A stretch of DNA of 64,000 bases from Embiotoca jacksoni (taxonomy: Eukaryota > Chordata > Actinopteri > Embiotocidae): positions 19,056,224 to 19,120,223 of the forward strand of contig JAKOON010000005.1 in assembly GCA_022577435.1 (NCBI GenBank), in the 5' to 3' direction. Position numbers and translations under genes: made by a program. Every line of letters starts with the position of its first letter. The first letter of the stretch is position 1. Shown here piece after piece: positions 51,303-61,263 of this stretch. The notes under the pieces are model-generated. The model had not been told where the DNA came from. It made no database searches and saw only the letters and a program-made list of their open reading frames with translations.

Positions 51303-54300
51303 AAACAGCTTACAAATGTCTTTTGTTATGGTCCTCATAAACAGATAGGAACAGACCATTAATGCATGGTCGTTTCTTATTTCTCTGACTGTTATACATC
51401 TTGAGAATGTCCTTGATTTCCAAAGCTCAATTGTGACACTTAAACCACTTTTTTCAATTGCTACTCTCTTGGGCCAAAAGAGTTACTGGTGGTTTTGTAC
51501 TTTGTGATATGACTTGATCACAGAATGATCTGCATCTCATTTCATTTGGCTAAATACCAAGTAGAACAATAGCTCATGACTGCTAATGATGGAGAAATGT
51601 ATTTGAAAAGTGCGAGCATTGTTGTTTGTCTTGTGCTGAAATCTGCTTCAGATAAAATCTTAAGATGTTTTTTTCTACTTATGCAGTTCTAGTAGTTGTC
51701 CATTATCTAACAAAAACAAGCATAATGACTGAATAAGCCTTGTGTAGAGATACACAGTTTTAAAATGACATAGATATGGATAACAATAATGTAATTAAGC
51801 ATACTGAGCACTTGAGTTAGAGTAAAGGCATCAGATACTAAGATGTACTCTTGGATGTTGCTGATATTCTCAGTTGAATATTTATATAAATACATTTTAT
51901 TTTACAAGTTTTAGTGTTTTAGTACTAAATCAGTTTAAATGTAGGCAGTACCCAAAAGCTACATCTAGATTAAACTTCTGTGTTTTGTTATCAGTCTTTT
52001 TTATATCACATCCATTATAATATGTCCTTGAGTATTTACAGGCATGGTATACATATGTGTGTATAAAAATACCAAAGAAGTAGTACAAACTGTTGTTTTT
52101 TGAATTTCTTGTATCAGCTCAGACATCAACAATTTTTGTTAACTTGTCAGTTACTAATTGAAGAATATAACAATACCACAGTGAATGTACTACTAAAGGT
52201 GAGATTGCTGCATTATACTGTATATTCAGCCCTGGAAGGTCCTCATGGTTATACATGTCAGTTGAACAGATTCTGGTTTTACACTGATAACATGAGAAAC
52301 TTGTGTTAAAAAAAAAGGCTTTATGATTAGCATACATTTACATAGATATTTGAAAAGCATGACAGCCATGTAATTAAATAAGATATATAAAAAATAATTA
52401 AAGGGGTGACCTGTTAGCTGGGTGGTGAGGGTGCAAACCACATGGGTGCATATGCCGTGAACAGCAAATCCCAGGTTATCTTTTCCCTATATATATATAT
52501 ATAATGTATTGCAAGAGACTGTATTGCTGTTAGATTTCAAAACCTACCAATGTTGAACTTTTATAAATCAATTATATTGTGGCACAGGTTGAAAACAAGA
52601 ATCAGACAATACAGAAAAACAACAATAGTTTATTTTAACCATATTTTGTGTATGAACTACAAACTCTGGTCTCTATAATCAATCTCCATATCTTTTAAAG
52701 GTCATGAAAGAATGCTTACATGAAAATCAATCTCTTATTCTTTTACAGCATGTTTCTCTTTTTTCACTTTTAGAACAGGTTGTTGGCACATGTAAAATTA
52801 AAATTTAAAAATTTTTGTTTTTGTTTTATTTTATTCTCAAAATGTATTTCATATAAATCTACCACTAAACAGCATTCCCTCTCAGAAAAAAGAAAAGAAT
52901 GTGGAAAAAAAAAGAATACTGACCAAAAATATTTAGATATCTTACATACATGAGACAGCTTGACTAAAATGCAACAAATTTACCATTGAAATTTTCAGAC
53001 GATTTACCTCCAACTAAAGGCAAAAAGGGAAGGTGGTTACAGCCTCCAACATAAACTGTTTAGAATTGTGATCCACATCCCACCACTAGGAACTTAAACA
53101 CAGAATAATGACACACAGCCAGGTCATTCTATGGTTTACAAATGTGCCAGACTCCACACAAGTGCAATTATGGGATGAATCGTATCCGGGTGGTTAAAAA
53201 AAAGCATGATCTGGGATAATCAATTATCCCATTCGGTCTGCTCTAATATTACCTGGGGACCTCATTTGTTTAGAAATGTATTTCCTGCATCTGTGCTGTG
53301 TGCAGCAGATTCTCACTGAATGACCAAAGCCTTGTTTCCTCTCGAATTTACAGATTAAATAAAAAACAATCCCAAACCTCAAACTACCCTGAAACATACA
53401 GTGGATCTCCACACTGAGTATATATAATAATCATCTGCATTTGCATCCCAAATTATATCAGAGATACGATTAATGAATTCTACTTAAGCCTCCATAATTC
53501 TTTATCTGGCAGGGGAATAAAATGATAAAAATAAATTAAATTACACTGTTTCCTGCGGAACTAATATTATTAAATCGCCTCTGTATTAGGCAAATTGTGG
53601 GGAGTAATTTGCTACAGGGTTTTTACATAACAAATTATGGACAATGATTATCAACATATAAAATATATGTGATCGTTGTCTTACATATCACAGGTACCCC
53701 AGGTAATAATAGTTCTTTGCAAATTGGGCTTTAGATCATTAGCTTCTGATTTAACTTCATTCAGTTTTCATATCCTTCTGAGTCAGAATGGCACTGTATC
53801 TTATTTAATCTCCTTATTTGAAAAATGCTGTAGAATTAAGCAATGGGATGCAGCCTTGTAGTCTTTTAGGTTAAAATCTGTCTTTTTAAGTAGAAAACAC
53901 TCTCTCCATGAAGGCTTTAATGGCGACTTAAAAAGTTTTGCAGTTATGGCCACTTGTTGATATTTTGTTAATTTGTCTTCATTCTACAATGAGTGACAAT
54001 GAACTCTTGCTAAACGTAGGGTCTTCTGCTGTGTTTTTAGGAAGTTGGGAATAAGGCTCGCAGAGTGGTACGGAGTGGCGTTGTAATATGCGTATTACTA
54101 CTTGTTGGCTTGACAGTGTTGTACATGAGGATTAAGATGGAAGCAATGTTTTTTTGCCATATTTTGGTGACATATTGAAACAAGATGAACACAGTTGGAC
54201 TGCAAAAAAGTTGATAATGCAGCTTGACTAGTTTGAGATGTTTATGTAGATATGATTGTACTTCTGTTGCCGTTTCTGCATTGAAAACCACATTGCCACT

Positions 54301-54639
54301 TTTGGAAACGACCAATAACCTGAAGCTGATCGCAGCGTGGGATCTTTTTCACAGACACCTTTCAGACCTAGGATGAATGTTTGAAACTTACATATGGGGT
54401 ACCAGCTTGCAGGTTAGTGATATGCATTGTGAATCCACAGAAAGTACATGACACTATCTGTTACAGCAGATTTTATGAGGCATTCTCCTGTGTGTTTCAT
54501 TACCTGAATGTAATATAAAAGACAAAACTGAGATAAGTTAAACAGTGGGTTGACCTTTTTATATATTTTACTGTTGAGCACAAACTGCACTTACTTGCTA
54601 AAAATATACCCAGGGCCATCTGCCAAATGTCTGCCTAAT
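51303..54639. other. Non-coding DNA downstream of lrrc4c
   Basis: No gene or clear transposon is recognised. The segment 53440-53720 has many ATTA/TAAT homeodomain-type cores in mixed sequence without repeat character, as in conserved enhancers, but this is only an impression. Confidence 0.4.
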
Positions 54640-55119
54640 AACTGCATTTATGATGCCTGGCACTATTTTTCATAGAGGGGACTTTGAAATGGTTTCCAGG
54701 GTATGGGCGCCTGCGGAGCTCTGTCCGTCCAAAGCCCATGGGCACATCAATTAAAATGTAAATTGTGTTGTCACTAAGGGAGAGAGGCAGGTGCAACCCA
54801 AACATCTGGTTGATGCCCGATCCCACACATTCACCCCTAAAGCCTCTCACAGCATAAGCCTTGCCACTCAGGGCCAAGTCCTTTGTTTGGCAGGGGCAGG
54901 GTGTGAATCTGGGGCTGCCAGGCACTGCCCATGTGGAAATGTGGCACGCAGATGACAGGCAATGTGCTCAGACAGCTGTATAAAGGGTTTAAGCTCTTTC
55001 TTCATCTCATCAGTCTGCTTCTGACAGCACTCCTGCAGTACTGCAGATGAGGTAAGGGGTCCCAGCATGAAAAAGGTGGCCTCAAAGCAATCATCTTCAT
55101 ATGTAACAGCACAGAGCAC
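54640..55119. other. GC-richer block; candidate conserved element or 3' UTR piece
   Basis: This is the most G+C-rich non-repeat stretch in the 3' flank. Two overlapping minus-strand frames (54635-54925, 96 codons, and 54868-55119, 83 codons) read unusually well, but neither matches a family I know, they are in different frames, and no clear splice signals connect them. The block lies 1.1-1.5 kb beyond the lrrc4c stop, so it could be distal 3' UTR, a regulatory element or an unrecognised exon. Confidence 0.35.
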
Positions 55120-55620
55120 CGTAAGGTAAAGGTGAGGCCTTGATACGTTGGAAACATTTGGAGGCAGTGGATTTATGCCAGAATTTTAGCTAATCTACAT
55201 TGTTCCCATCCTTTTCAATCACAATTATGTTGTTTGTAATGCACTCATTAGTGCAACTCCTGTGTCATGACCTTCAGATTCTCAATGGTTTCCAATGCAA
55301 GTATTGCTGTGTTTTCTAACAATCAGAATATCTCCCTCTTAAAGTCTGGGAACTTGAGTCAAGACAATTTTGAGATTAGGGATAACCTTATATTTTGCAT
55401 ATACATTGAAAACACAAAGATCAATAGAATCTGATTTACCAAAATATACTTCTAATAGTGAACCTCAGCTTTTACAGTGGCAAAACACAGGGGTCTATTT
55501 TCCTCATGTATGCTCCTCAGTCTATCCGTAATGTATGTGACGGATACAATTAAACAGTGAATTATGATCAAATTTCATCACTGACAGTTCTGTCACTCAC
55601 TGTAAAATGATGAACACGTT

Positions 55621-55626
55621 TTTAAT
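55621..55626 (-). terminator. Possible poly(A) signal ATTAAA for lrrc4c
   Basis: On the minus strand ATTAAA lies about 550 nt after the lrrc4c stop. I saw no canonical AATAAA between the stop and this site. It is a variant signal, and the true 3' end could be farther downstream. Confidence 0.3.
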
Positions 55627-56176
55627 TCATCTCAGTTACAGATGGTCACAAAAGATTTTATCACTTAATCCACAGCTGGAGAAAATCACTAATGTGCTCT
55701 AGATTTCTTTGATACATGGGGGAAATGAGGTTACTATCTCATCTGTTCCAAAGTCTGCAGTTATACCAAAAAAGAATAAGAAAGGAACAATAATTTGCTT
55801 CAGGATTTTTTTCTTCGACAGATGTCATCGAACAGAATTTAAAAGCATGTTAGTAAACCAATTTGGTGATGTGAGAGGAAGAAAAACAAAAAACAAAACA
55901 TGAATTAAGTGCTGGAAAAATAATTGCAGAATACAGTTTTTTCTTGATTTAACCACAATATTTTTTTCTTAAATAAATAACTTCTGTTTTGTAAAGACAC
56001 TTTTTGAAACAGTAGACATACTCTAATTCCCAAAGTCTTTGAATAAACATCACCAGCCACTGATTTGTCAAACACATGAGTCTCTTCCTCTATGTTTGAG
56101 CCAGAGTCTTCACAACCAATTGTCAGTAATGTCCAGTCAATAAAGCCTGTATGTGTTATAATGTCTCACAAAAGTA

Positions 56177-58123
56177 TTAGATTTGGGTCTCTTGTACATT
56201 GTCTTTTGAGCTGGCCCGGATTAGCAAAGGTTCGTGCGCTGAGCTATGTATGGAATTGATAGTGGAGGCATGGTTGTATGCAGTCTTGTAGGTGTTATAG
56301 TGGTTGAGGTGCTCGTGCTCAAGAGGAGGCAGAGTCAGGTGGCCCTCCATACCCGGGCCTCCTGTTACACAATCCTCATCCACATTGATGATCTCAATGG
56401 TGCGTGTTGGTGCATGGTGGTTCTGCTGGTGGTGCTGTTTGCGCATCTTGTAGAAGATTATCAGCATAACAGCTGCCATGAGTGTGATTGCAACAAAGCA
56501 GCCGATGATGATCTTGGTGGTTTTCATTACCTCGTCCAAGCCATTCAGTGAGCCGTCATCGCCCAGCTCTGTGACTGGGATTGTGTAAGTCTTCTCTGTG
56601 GCGCGGGTGGAGAGCGGTGTTTGGACTGTAGTGGTTGTTGTAGAGGTGGATGAAATAAATCCCCATGCACCAGCAGAGGGTGTGGGTCCCACGTTGTGTT
56701 GCACAGTAGTGGTGAAGCCTTCATTGTGTGGTGTTTCTATTGTCTCCACTGTCACTGTGGTAAAGTAGCTGAAACTGCTGTTCTCTGTCGAGGACACATT
56801 GAGTGTGGCAGATGCTGTTGTATTACCTGCAGAATTACTCACCATACATGTATATGTGCCTGTGTCCTGCATGGTAACATTGGTGAAGTTCAGTGTACCA
56901 TCATTGAGCACAGATATTCTGATCTTGTATGCACCATGTGTCATGATGGAACCATTGGGTGTAATCCAGCTAACTGAGGTCAAGGAGCTGGCTCTGCATT
57001 TCAACTCTGCAGCACTTCCTTCCGTCACATTTAGGTCTGCAGGAGGCTCCACAATAACAGGAGCATAACAGTGAAAGTAATTCTGATCCAGCTCGCCAAT
57101 GTATCGTCCCTTATGGTGGGAAGGTGAGCTGCATCGGGCACAGCAGCTGGTGTTTGCTGGTACCATCTCCTTTAGCCACCAGCTTAGCCAGAGGATGTCA
57201 CAGTTACAATTCCAAGGGTTGTGGTGCAAGTGCACCCTCTCCAGGTGATGTAAAGGAGTGAAAAGATCATGGGGCAACAGGGTAAGGTTATTGTGGGCGA
57301 GATTGAGCTCCACGAGCGACTGCAGGTCATCAAAGGAGTTCCTTTCGATGGTCTGGATCTGGGCATGCATCATCCATAGCTTTTGCAAGTGGATGAGCCC
57401 TTTAAATGAACCAGGGCGGATGACAGATAGCTGGTTTCCCGACATCTCCAGTTCATCCAGCTTCACCAGGGGAATAAGATTGGGAATTTCCTTCAGATTG
57501 CACATCCCCAGATTTAAGTAGCGTAGATTGCTCAGCCCTTCAAAGGCCCCCTCAGATATGTAGGAGAGCCGTTTCAGCTCCCCGAGGTCCAACCTCCGTA
57601 ACGAGGGCACTCTGTTGAAAGCATAGGAGGGAATGCTCTCTATGGGGTTATTCCTTAGCCAAAGCTCCTTTAGTTTGGAAAGGTACTCAAATGCCCCGTT
57701 GGGGATGGTGGTGAGGCGGTTATCAAAAAGCTCCAACGTATTGAGGCTGGCCAGTCCATTGAAGGCCCCAAGCTCAATTTTGCGAATGTGGTTTTTGCTC
57801 AGCTGCAGAATCTCCAGATGTCTTAGGTGCTTGAAGCTGTCCACCTTTATGACCTGGATGAGATTTTCTTGCAGATTCAGGTAGCGTGTGTTGGTAGAGA
57901 TGCCATCAGGAACTTCCCGCAGGCCTCTGCGAGTGCAGATTACTTTGCTGAACTGGTTACTACAGGAGCAGACAGAGGGACACGTCTGAGCACGTACCAG
58001 TCCTGCCACCACCAGCAGCTGGAGGGCCAGGAGCAGCACAAATAAAGGGTCGGACAAGGCCCGGTTCCACCTAGGACCTCGCATCATCTGCTGCTGCTGA
58101 GTGGAGGTCATCTTGTTTAACAT
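56177..58123 (-). CDS. lrrc4c: Leucine-rich repeat-containing protein 4C (netrin-G1 ligand, NGL-1)
   Basis: This is a postsynaptic adhesion protein that binds netrin-G1 on axons; the whole 648-residue protein is encoded by one exon, as in other vertebrates (mammalian forms are about 640). Domains in order: signal peptide with hydrophobic core at 28-43 and likely cleavage after Ala45; LRRNT cap with Cys48, 52, 54 and 63; about nine leucine-rich repeats over 77-300; LRRCT cap from NPWNCNCDILWLSWW (303-317) with Cys327, 328, 331 and 352; C2-type Ig domain about 360-444 with Cys376, Trp386 and Cys426; Ser/Thr-rich stalk 445-530; single transmembrane helix about 537-558; cytoplasmic tail ending ETQI, a class I PDZ-binding motif that in this family links to PSD-95. 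N-glycosylation sequons occur at 279, 324, 365, 390, 412, 415, 434, 442 and 448. The start MLNKM and the LVVAGLVRAQTCPSVCSC stretch separate it from paralogues LRRC4 and LRRC4B. A short glutamine run (9-12) and the stalk account for the extra residues. The frame is intact. Confidence 0.98.
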   Translation of the reverse strand: MLNKMTSTQQQQMMRGPRWNRALSDPLFVLLLALQLLVVAGLVRAQTCPSVCSCSNQFSKVICTRRGLREVPDGISTNTRYLNLQENLIQVIKVDSFKHLRHLEILQLSKNHIRKIELGAFNGLASLNTLELFDNRLTTIPNGAFEYLSKLKELWLRNNPIESIPSYAFNRVPSLRRLDLGELKRLSYISEGAFEGLSNLRYLNLGMCNLKEIPNLIPLVKLDELEMSGNQLSVIRPGSFKGLIHLQKLWMMHAQIQTIERNSFDDLQSLVELNLAHNNLTLLPHDLFTPLHHLERVHLHHNPWNCNCDILWLSWWLKEMVPANTSCCARCSSPSHHKGRYIGELDQNYFHCYAPVIVEPPADLNVTEGSAAELKCRASSLTSVSWITPNGSIMTHGAYKIRISVLNDGTLNFTNVTMQDTGTYTCMVSNSAGNTTASATLNVSSTENSSFSYFTTVTVETIETPHNEGFTTTVQHNVGPTPSAGAWGFISSTSTTTTTVQTPLSTRATEKTYTIPVTELGDDGSLNGLDEVMKTTKIIIGCFVAITLMAAVMLIIFYKMRKQHHQQNHHAPTRTIEIINVDEDCVTGGPGMEGHLTLPPLEHEHLNHYNTYKTAYNHASTINSIHSSAHEPLLIRASSKDNVQETQI

Positions 58124-58174
58124 TCATAATTCATTGACTGGTCTTCCACTCTTTGGAAAGAGGATTTGGGCCCA
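58124..58174 (-). other. lrrc4c: 5' UTR part of the lrrc4c coding exon, with splice acceptor
   Basis: On the minus strand TTTTCATTTCATTCCAG, a pyrimidine-rich tract ending in AG, lies at about 58191-58175, so the exon most likely begins at 58174. The 51-nt leader holds two upstream ATGs, at 58134 and 58127, both out of frame with the annotated start; the first opens a 5-codon uORF that ends across the main ATG. The first ATG (58123) has T at -3, whereas Met5 (AACAAGATGA) has A at -3. Confidence 0.6.
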
Positions 58175-59257
58175 CTGGAATGAAATGAAAAGCAGAAAAG
58201 AGGAGAGATCTATTAGATAATTGATTGCACAAGTCTAATGCATGTTCATATCTCTCTAGAATTCTAAAAGAGTCAGAATTGAAGGTTTTCAGCTTAAGCT
58301 ATTGTTAGGTTTGTGTATCTCTTGCAGCAACTACCAGTTACACATATTGTATACCCACACACAAATTTGCAACCATGATTGAGTGCCTTCTACCATTTTT
58401 GTTTCTGGGTGCTCTGTCCTCGCACTCTCAATCTCAGTCACATAAAACAAAATCACAATGACGCTGCTGACTTCTGTGCTGTATCTCTGCGGGAGGAGGA
58501 AAGGAGAGGGAAAAAAAAGCAGCTATGACTACTGTGTTGTGTGATTTATATTTGAGACTAGGGGGACATAAATAATAAGGAAGCTCACCACCCACCAGTC
58601 CTTCTATCGAGTCAAGACATCTAGAAACGTCTGATTACAACTCGCTGTTCCTCAAAGGCACAGTGCATGCGACTGGAATGTCAAACAAGCAAGTCAAAAT
58701 GGGACCGGAGAATTTGTTTGTGTAACTCTTTGTGAATCATGCTAGAAGAAACTGCAGGGACACAAACAATATGTTCTTTGATTGAGATTTACTGTGTGAA
58801 AGAGAGATGATGCAATGGCAGCCATGGAGTGTGACTGAATGACATGCTTATCGCACTGATTCAGTGTGCGTTATCTTCCTGTTTTTCTACTCAATAATAC
58901 CAATATTTCTCAAAGTTGTTCATGTTTTCTTTGTTGCCCTGTAAATAACGGTTTTAAAAAGCTGCTATTCATACGGTGTGAATGAAGAGCAGATAAATAC
59001 ACCAAGAGACAATGCAAATAACCTTTGATGAGAAATATCCACAGTAAAAGTTTTGCCGAGATTTTTGATAATAGTCTCTTTTGTATTCTTCAGTACATCT
59101 TGCGCAATCATGCTTTTCACAGTGAAGAAATATCTTAAAGATCAGACATATTTTATCTTTTGAAAGTTTTGAAAAAAACAATCATACTTTTGTGTTGTGA
59201 TACATTGATTGCTGTAATTTTTTATTTTCTTGTCTTTGTCAAGGAGCTGTGGCTCAT
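58175..59257 (-). other. Intron or upstream sequence of lrrc4c
   Basis: No further exon can be recognised by sequence. The 5' UTR exons of this gene are known to lie far away in other vertebrates, so this stretch is expected to be intronic. Confidence 0.55.
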
Positions 59258-59405
59258 CTAAGGATGGTTAAAAATGCTGCGGCATGTTTTTTATCAAGAA
59301 AATTTGAAGGGAGAACATTACTTCAGTGTTGACCTCATCAGTGGCTGCTCATGAAATTTAGAATTCAATTTAAGATCTTAATTATTAAGTATTGGGCCAT
59401 CCCTT
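59258..59405 (+). pseudogene. L2-type LINE fragment, C-terminal region
   Basis: Translation gives VKNAAACFLSRKFEGRTLL, then a stop, then HQWLLMKFRIQFKILI, resembling the conserved NAAAR...LHWLPVxxRIxFKIL block downstream of the RT domain in L2/CR1 elements. It is short and contains a stop codon. It belongs to a different copy from the LINE that follows. Confidence 0.6.
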
Positions 59406-60514
59406 TCTCATCCCAGGGTGTCAGATACTGCCGTTTCGTCACAGCCCGCTGGCACCTCACACAAGAAGCACAAGGTGCCTTAGTTTTAGCCACCAGAAAC
59501 CACATGGTTAGGTCAATGAAAAGATTATAGTTTACGTGGCATCACATAGTACAGGCCTGGATGGTATCAGCTCCAGGCTGCTCAGGGACTATGTAAATCA
59601 GCTCTGTGAGGTACCGCTGCACATTTTCAACCTGAGCCTCAGCCTGGAGAGAGTCCCAGTCCTCTGGAAAACCTCCTGTGTGGTTCCAGTCCCAAAGACT
59701 GCACACCCCAAGAAGCTAAACCACTTCAGACCTGTAGCCTTAACCTCTCACCTTATGAACACGATGGAGAGGATCATTCTCGGCTACCTCAGACCCCTGG
59801 TGAGCACTTCACTGGACCCCCTGCAGTTCGCCTATAGAGCAGGCGTTGGTGTGGAGGATGCAGTGATCTACCTGCTGCCCAGGTCCCTCTCTCAATTGGA
59901 GAACACTGGCAGCACTGTGAGGGTCATGTTCTTTCACTTCTCCAGCGCGTTCAACACCATCACTGCTTGGGGGGAAGCTGGAGGGAGATGGAGTCGACGG
60001 CCGCCTGATTGACCGACTACCTCACGAACAGACCGCAGTATGTGAGGCTTCACAACTGTGTGTCTGATGTGGTTTTCTGCAGCACGGGGGCCCTGCAGGG
60101 CACTGTGCTCTCCCCCTTCCTGTTCTCCCTGTACACGTCAGACTTCAGGTACAACACTGACTGCTGCCACAAGTTCTCTGATGATACAGCCATTGTTGGA
60201 CGTGTATCAGAAGGGAACGATCTGGAGTACAGGGAGGTCATCACTGATTTCGTCGACTGGTGTGATCTCAATCACCTCCAGATTAACGCCAGTAAAACCC
60301 TCTCCATGAGACTGTAGGAGCTTTAAGCAGCTCCTTCAGCGGCAGACCGCTGCACCCTCAGTGCAGGAAGGAGCGCTTCCGCAGGTCGTTTATTCCGACT
60401 TCTGTCAGACTATTAAACACCAGCCTAAAATAATGTTGCACTGTATTTCACTTCATAGCACCTGACACGTTCCATTCATCCCAAACTGTATTTATTTATT
60501 TTTTGTGTATATAG

Positions 60515-60592
<78 letters not shown>
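60515..60592 (+). repeat. (TG)39 microsatellite
   Basis: This is a pure 78-bp dinucleotide run within the 3' UTR of the LINE. On the plus strand it yields the artificial Val-Cys repeat of a short open frame. Confidence 0.97.
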
Positions 60593-60594
<2 letters not shown>

Positions 60595-60684
60595 TTATTC
60601 ATTGGTCTTACTTTAAAAAAAAAAATACATTTATCTAGCTTACTTTATTGTATACATATTTGTAATTTGTTCTTATTGTGTGCA

Positions 60685-60686
<2 letters not shown>

Positions 60687-60727
<41 letters not shown>
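60687..60727 (+). repeat. T41 homopolymer
   Basis: A run of 41 thymines lies inside the LINE 3' UTR. The length is unusually long and could partly reflect sequencing or assembly slippage. Confidence 0.93.
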
Positions 60728-60949
60728 CCTAACTGTGTTTCTATGCTGCTGTGATGACGAAATTTCCCAACTGCGGGGTTAATAAAGTTTAAAGTCTAAG
60801 TCTATATGTAACATAAGTTACTTTATGTAAGTCCACATTGACTTCTCCCTTCTCAAACTGAAATAACAGTTTACCACCTGGAAGTCCTGTGTCTGTTGCA
60901 TCCCAACACCCCTGACCTCCTTCCTACATTTCTACTGAAGTTTCTACTC

Positions 60950-61263
60950 ACATGACTAGGTCACATGACCTCCGTCTTCAATTTGGGTTGTCACGGTGTC
61001 AATGCCAAAGAGCAATTTGTGGTTATCTCTCTGATACCAACAGCTTTGACAAACAGCAGTATTTGACGCCCTAGGAATGAGAATGGCCTGATTCTACATA
61101 GTGAAGCCCCCAAGTACATTGTGTCCTTATAGAAAGCTGCAGTTTTTCTGTTGTTTAACCAGTGCTTTGTGGATGTTCCCAGGGCCTGACTTTGCCTCTT
61201 AACTCCGGAACATTTGTTTTTGAAGTTGTTATATGAATAAATCTTTACTTACTTACTTACTTA
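60950..61263 (+). mobile_element. Retroposon 3' end with (TTAC)n tail
   Basis: The segment shares CAGCTTTGACAAACAGCAG and neighbouring phrases with 28780-28915 and ends with ATATGAATAAATCTTTACTT and about five TTAC units at 61241-61263. A body finishing in a short tandem tail is the mark of L2-mobilised SINEs. The 5' limit is not clear. Confidence 0.5.

Larger units (their letters stand above)
59548..60805 (+). pseudogene. Rex1/CR1-like LINE, truncated and internally deleted
   Basis: The plus strand encodes reverse transcriptase from GLDGISSRLL through VPVLWKTSCVVPVPK, FRPVALTSH, DPLQFAYR and FSSAFNTI, then, after two frameshifts between about 59965 and 60010, DYLTNRPQYVRL, GALQGTVLSPFLFSLYTSDF and the catalytic FSDDTAIVG box. 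After KTLSM at about 60309 the frame stops and the sequence jumps to the 3' end (ADRCTLSAGRSASAG-like region, 60340-60415), so several hundred bases are missing. The 3' UTR carries a (TG)n tract and a T41 tract and ends AATTTCCC..GGGGTTAATAAAGTTT, a typical fish LINE end with short tandem tail (AAGTCTA units). It is 5'-truncated and inactive, and lies in sense orientation opposite to lrrc4c. Confidence 0.88.

Noticed and set aside
56246..58045. Several plus-strand frames of 72-101 codons opposite lrrc4c
   Set aside because: They are antisense shadows of a GC-rich coding exon and show no independent motif.
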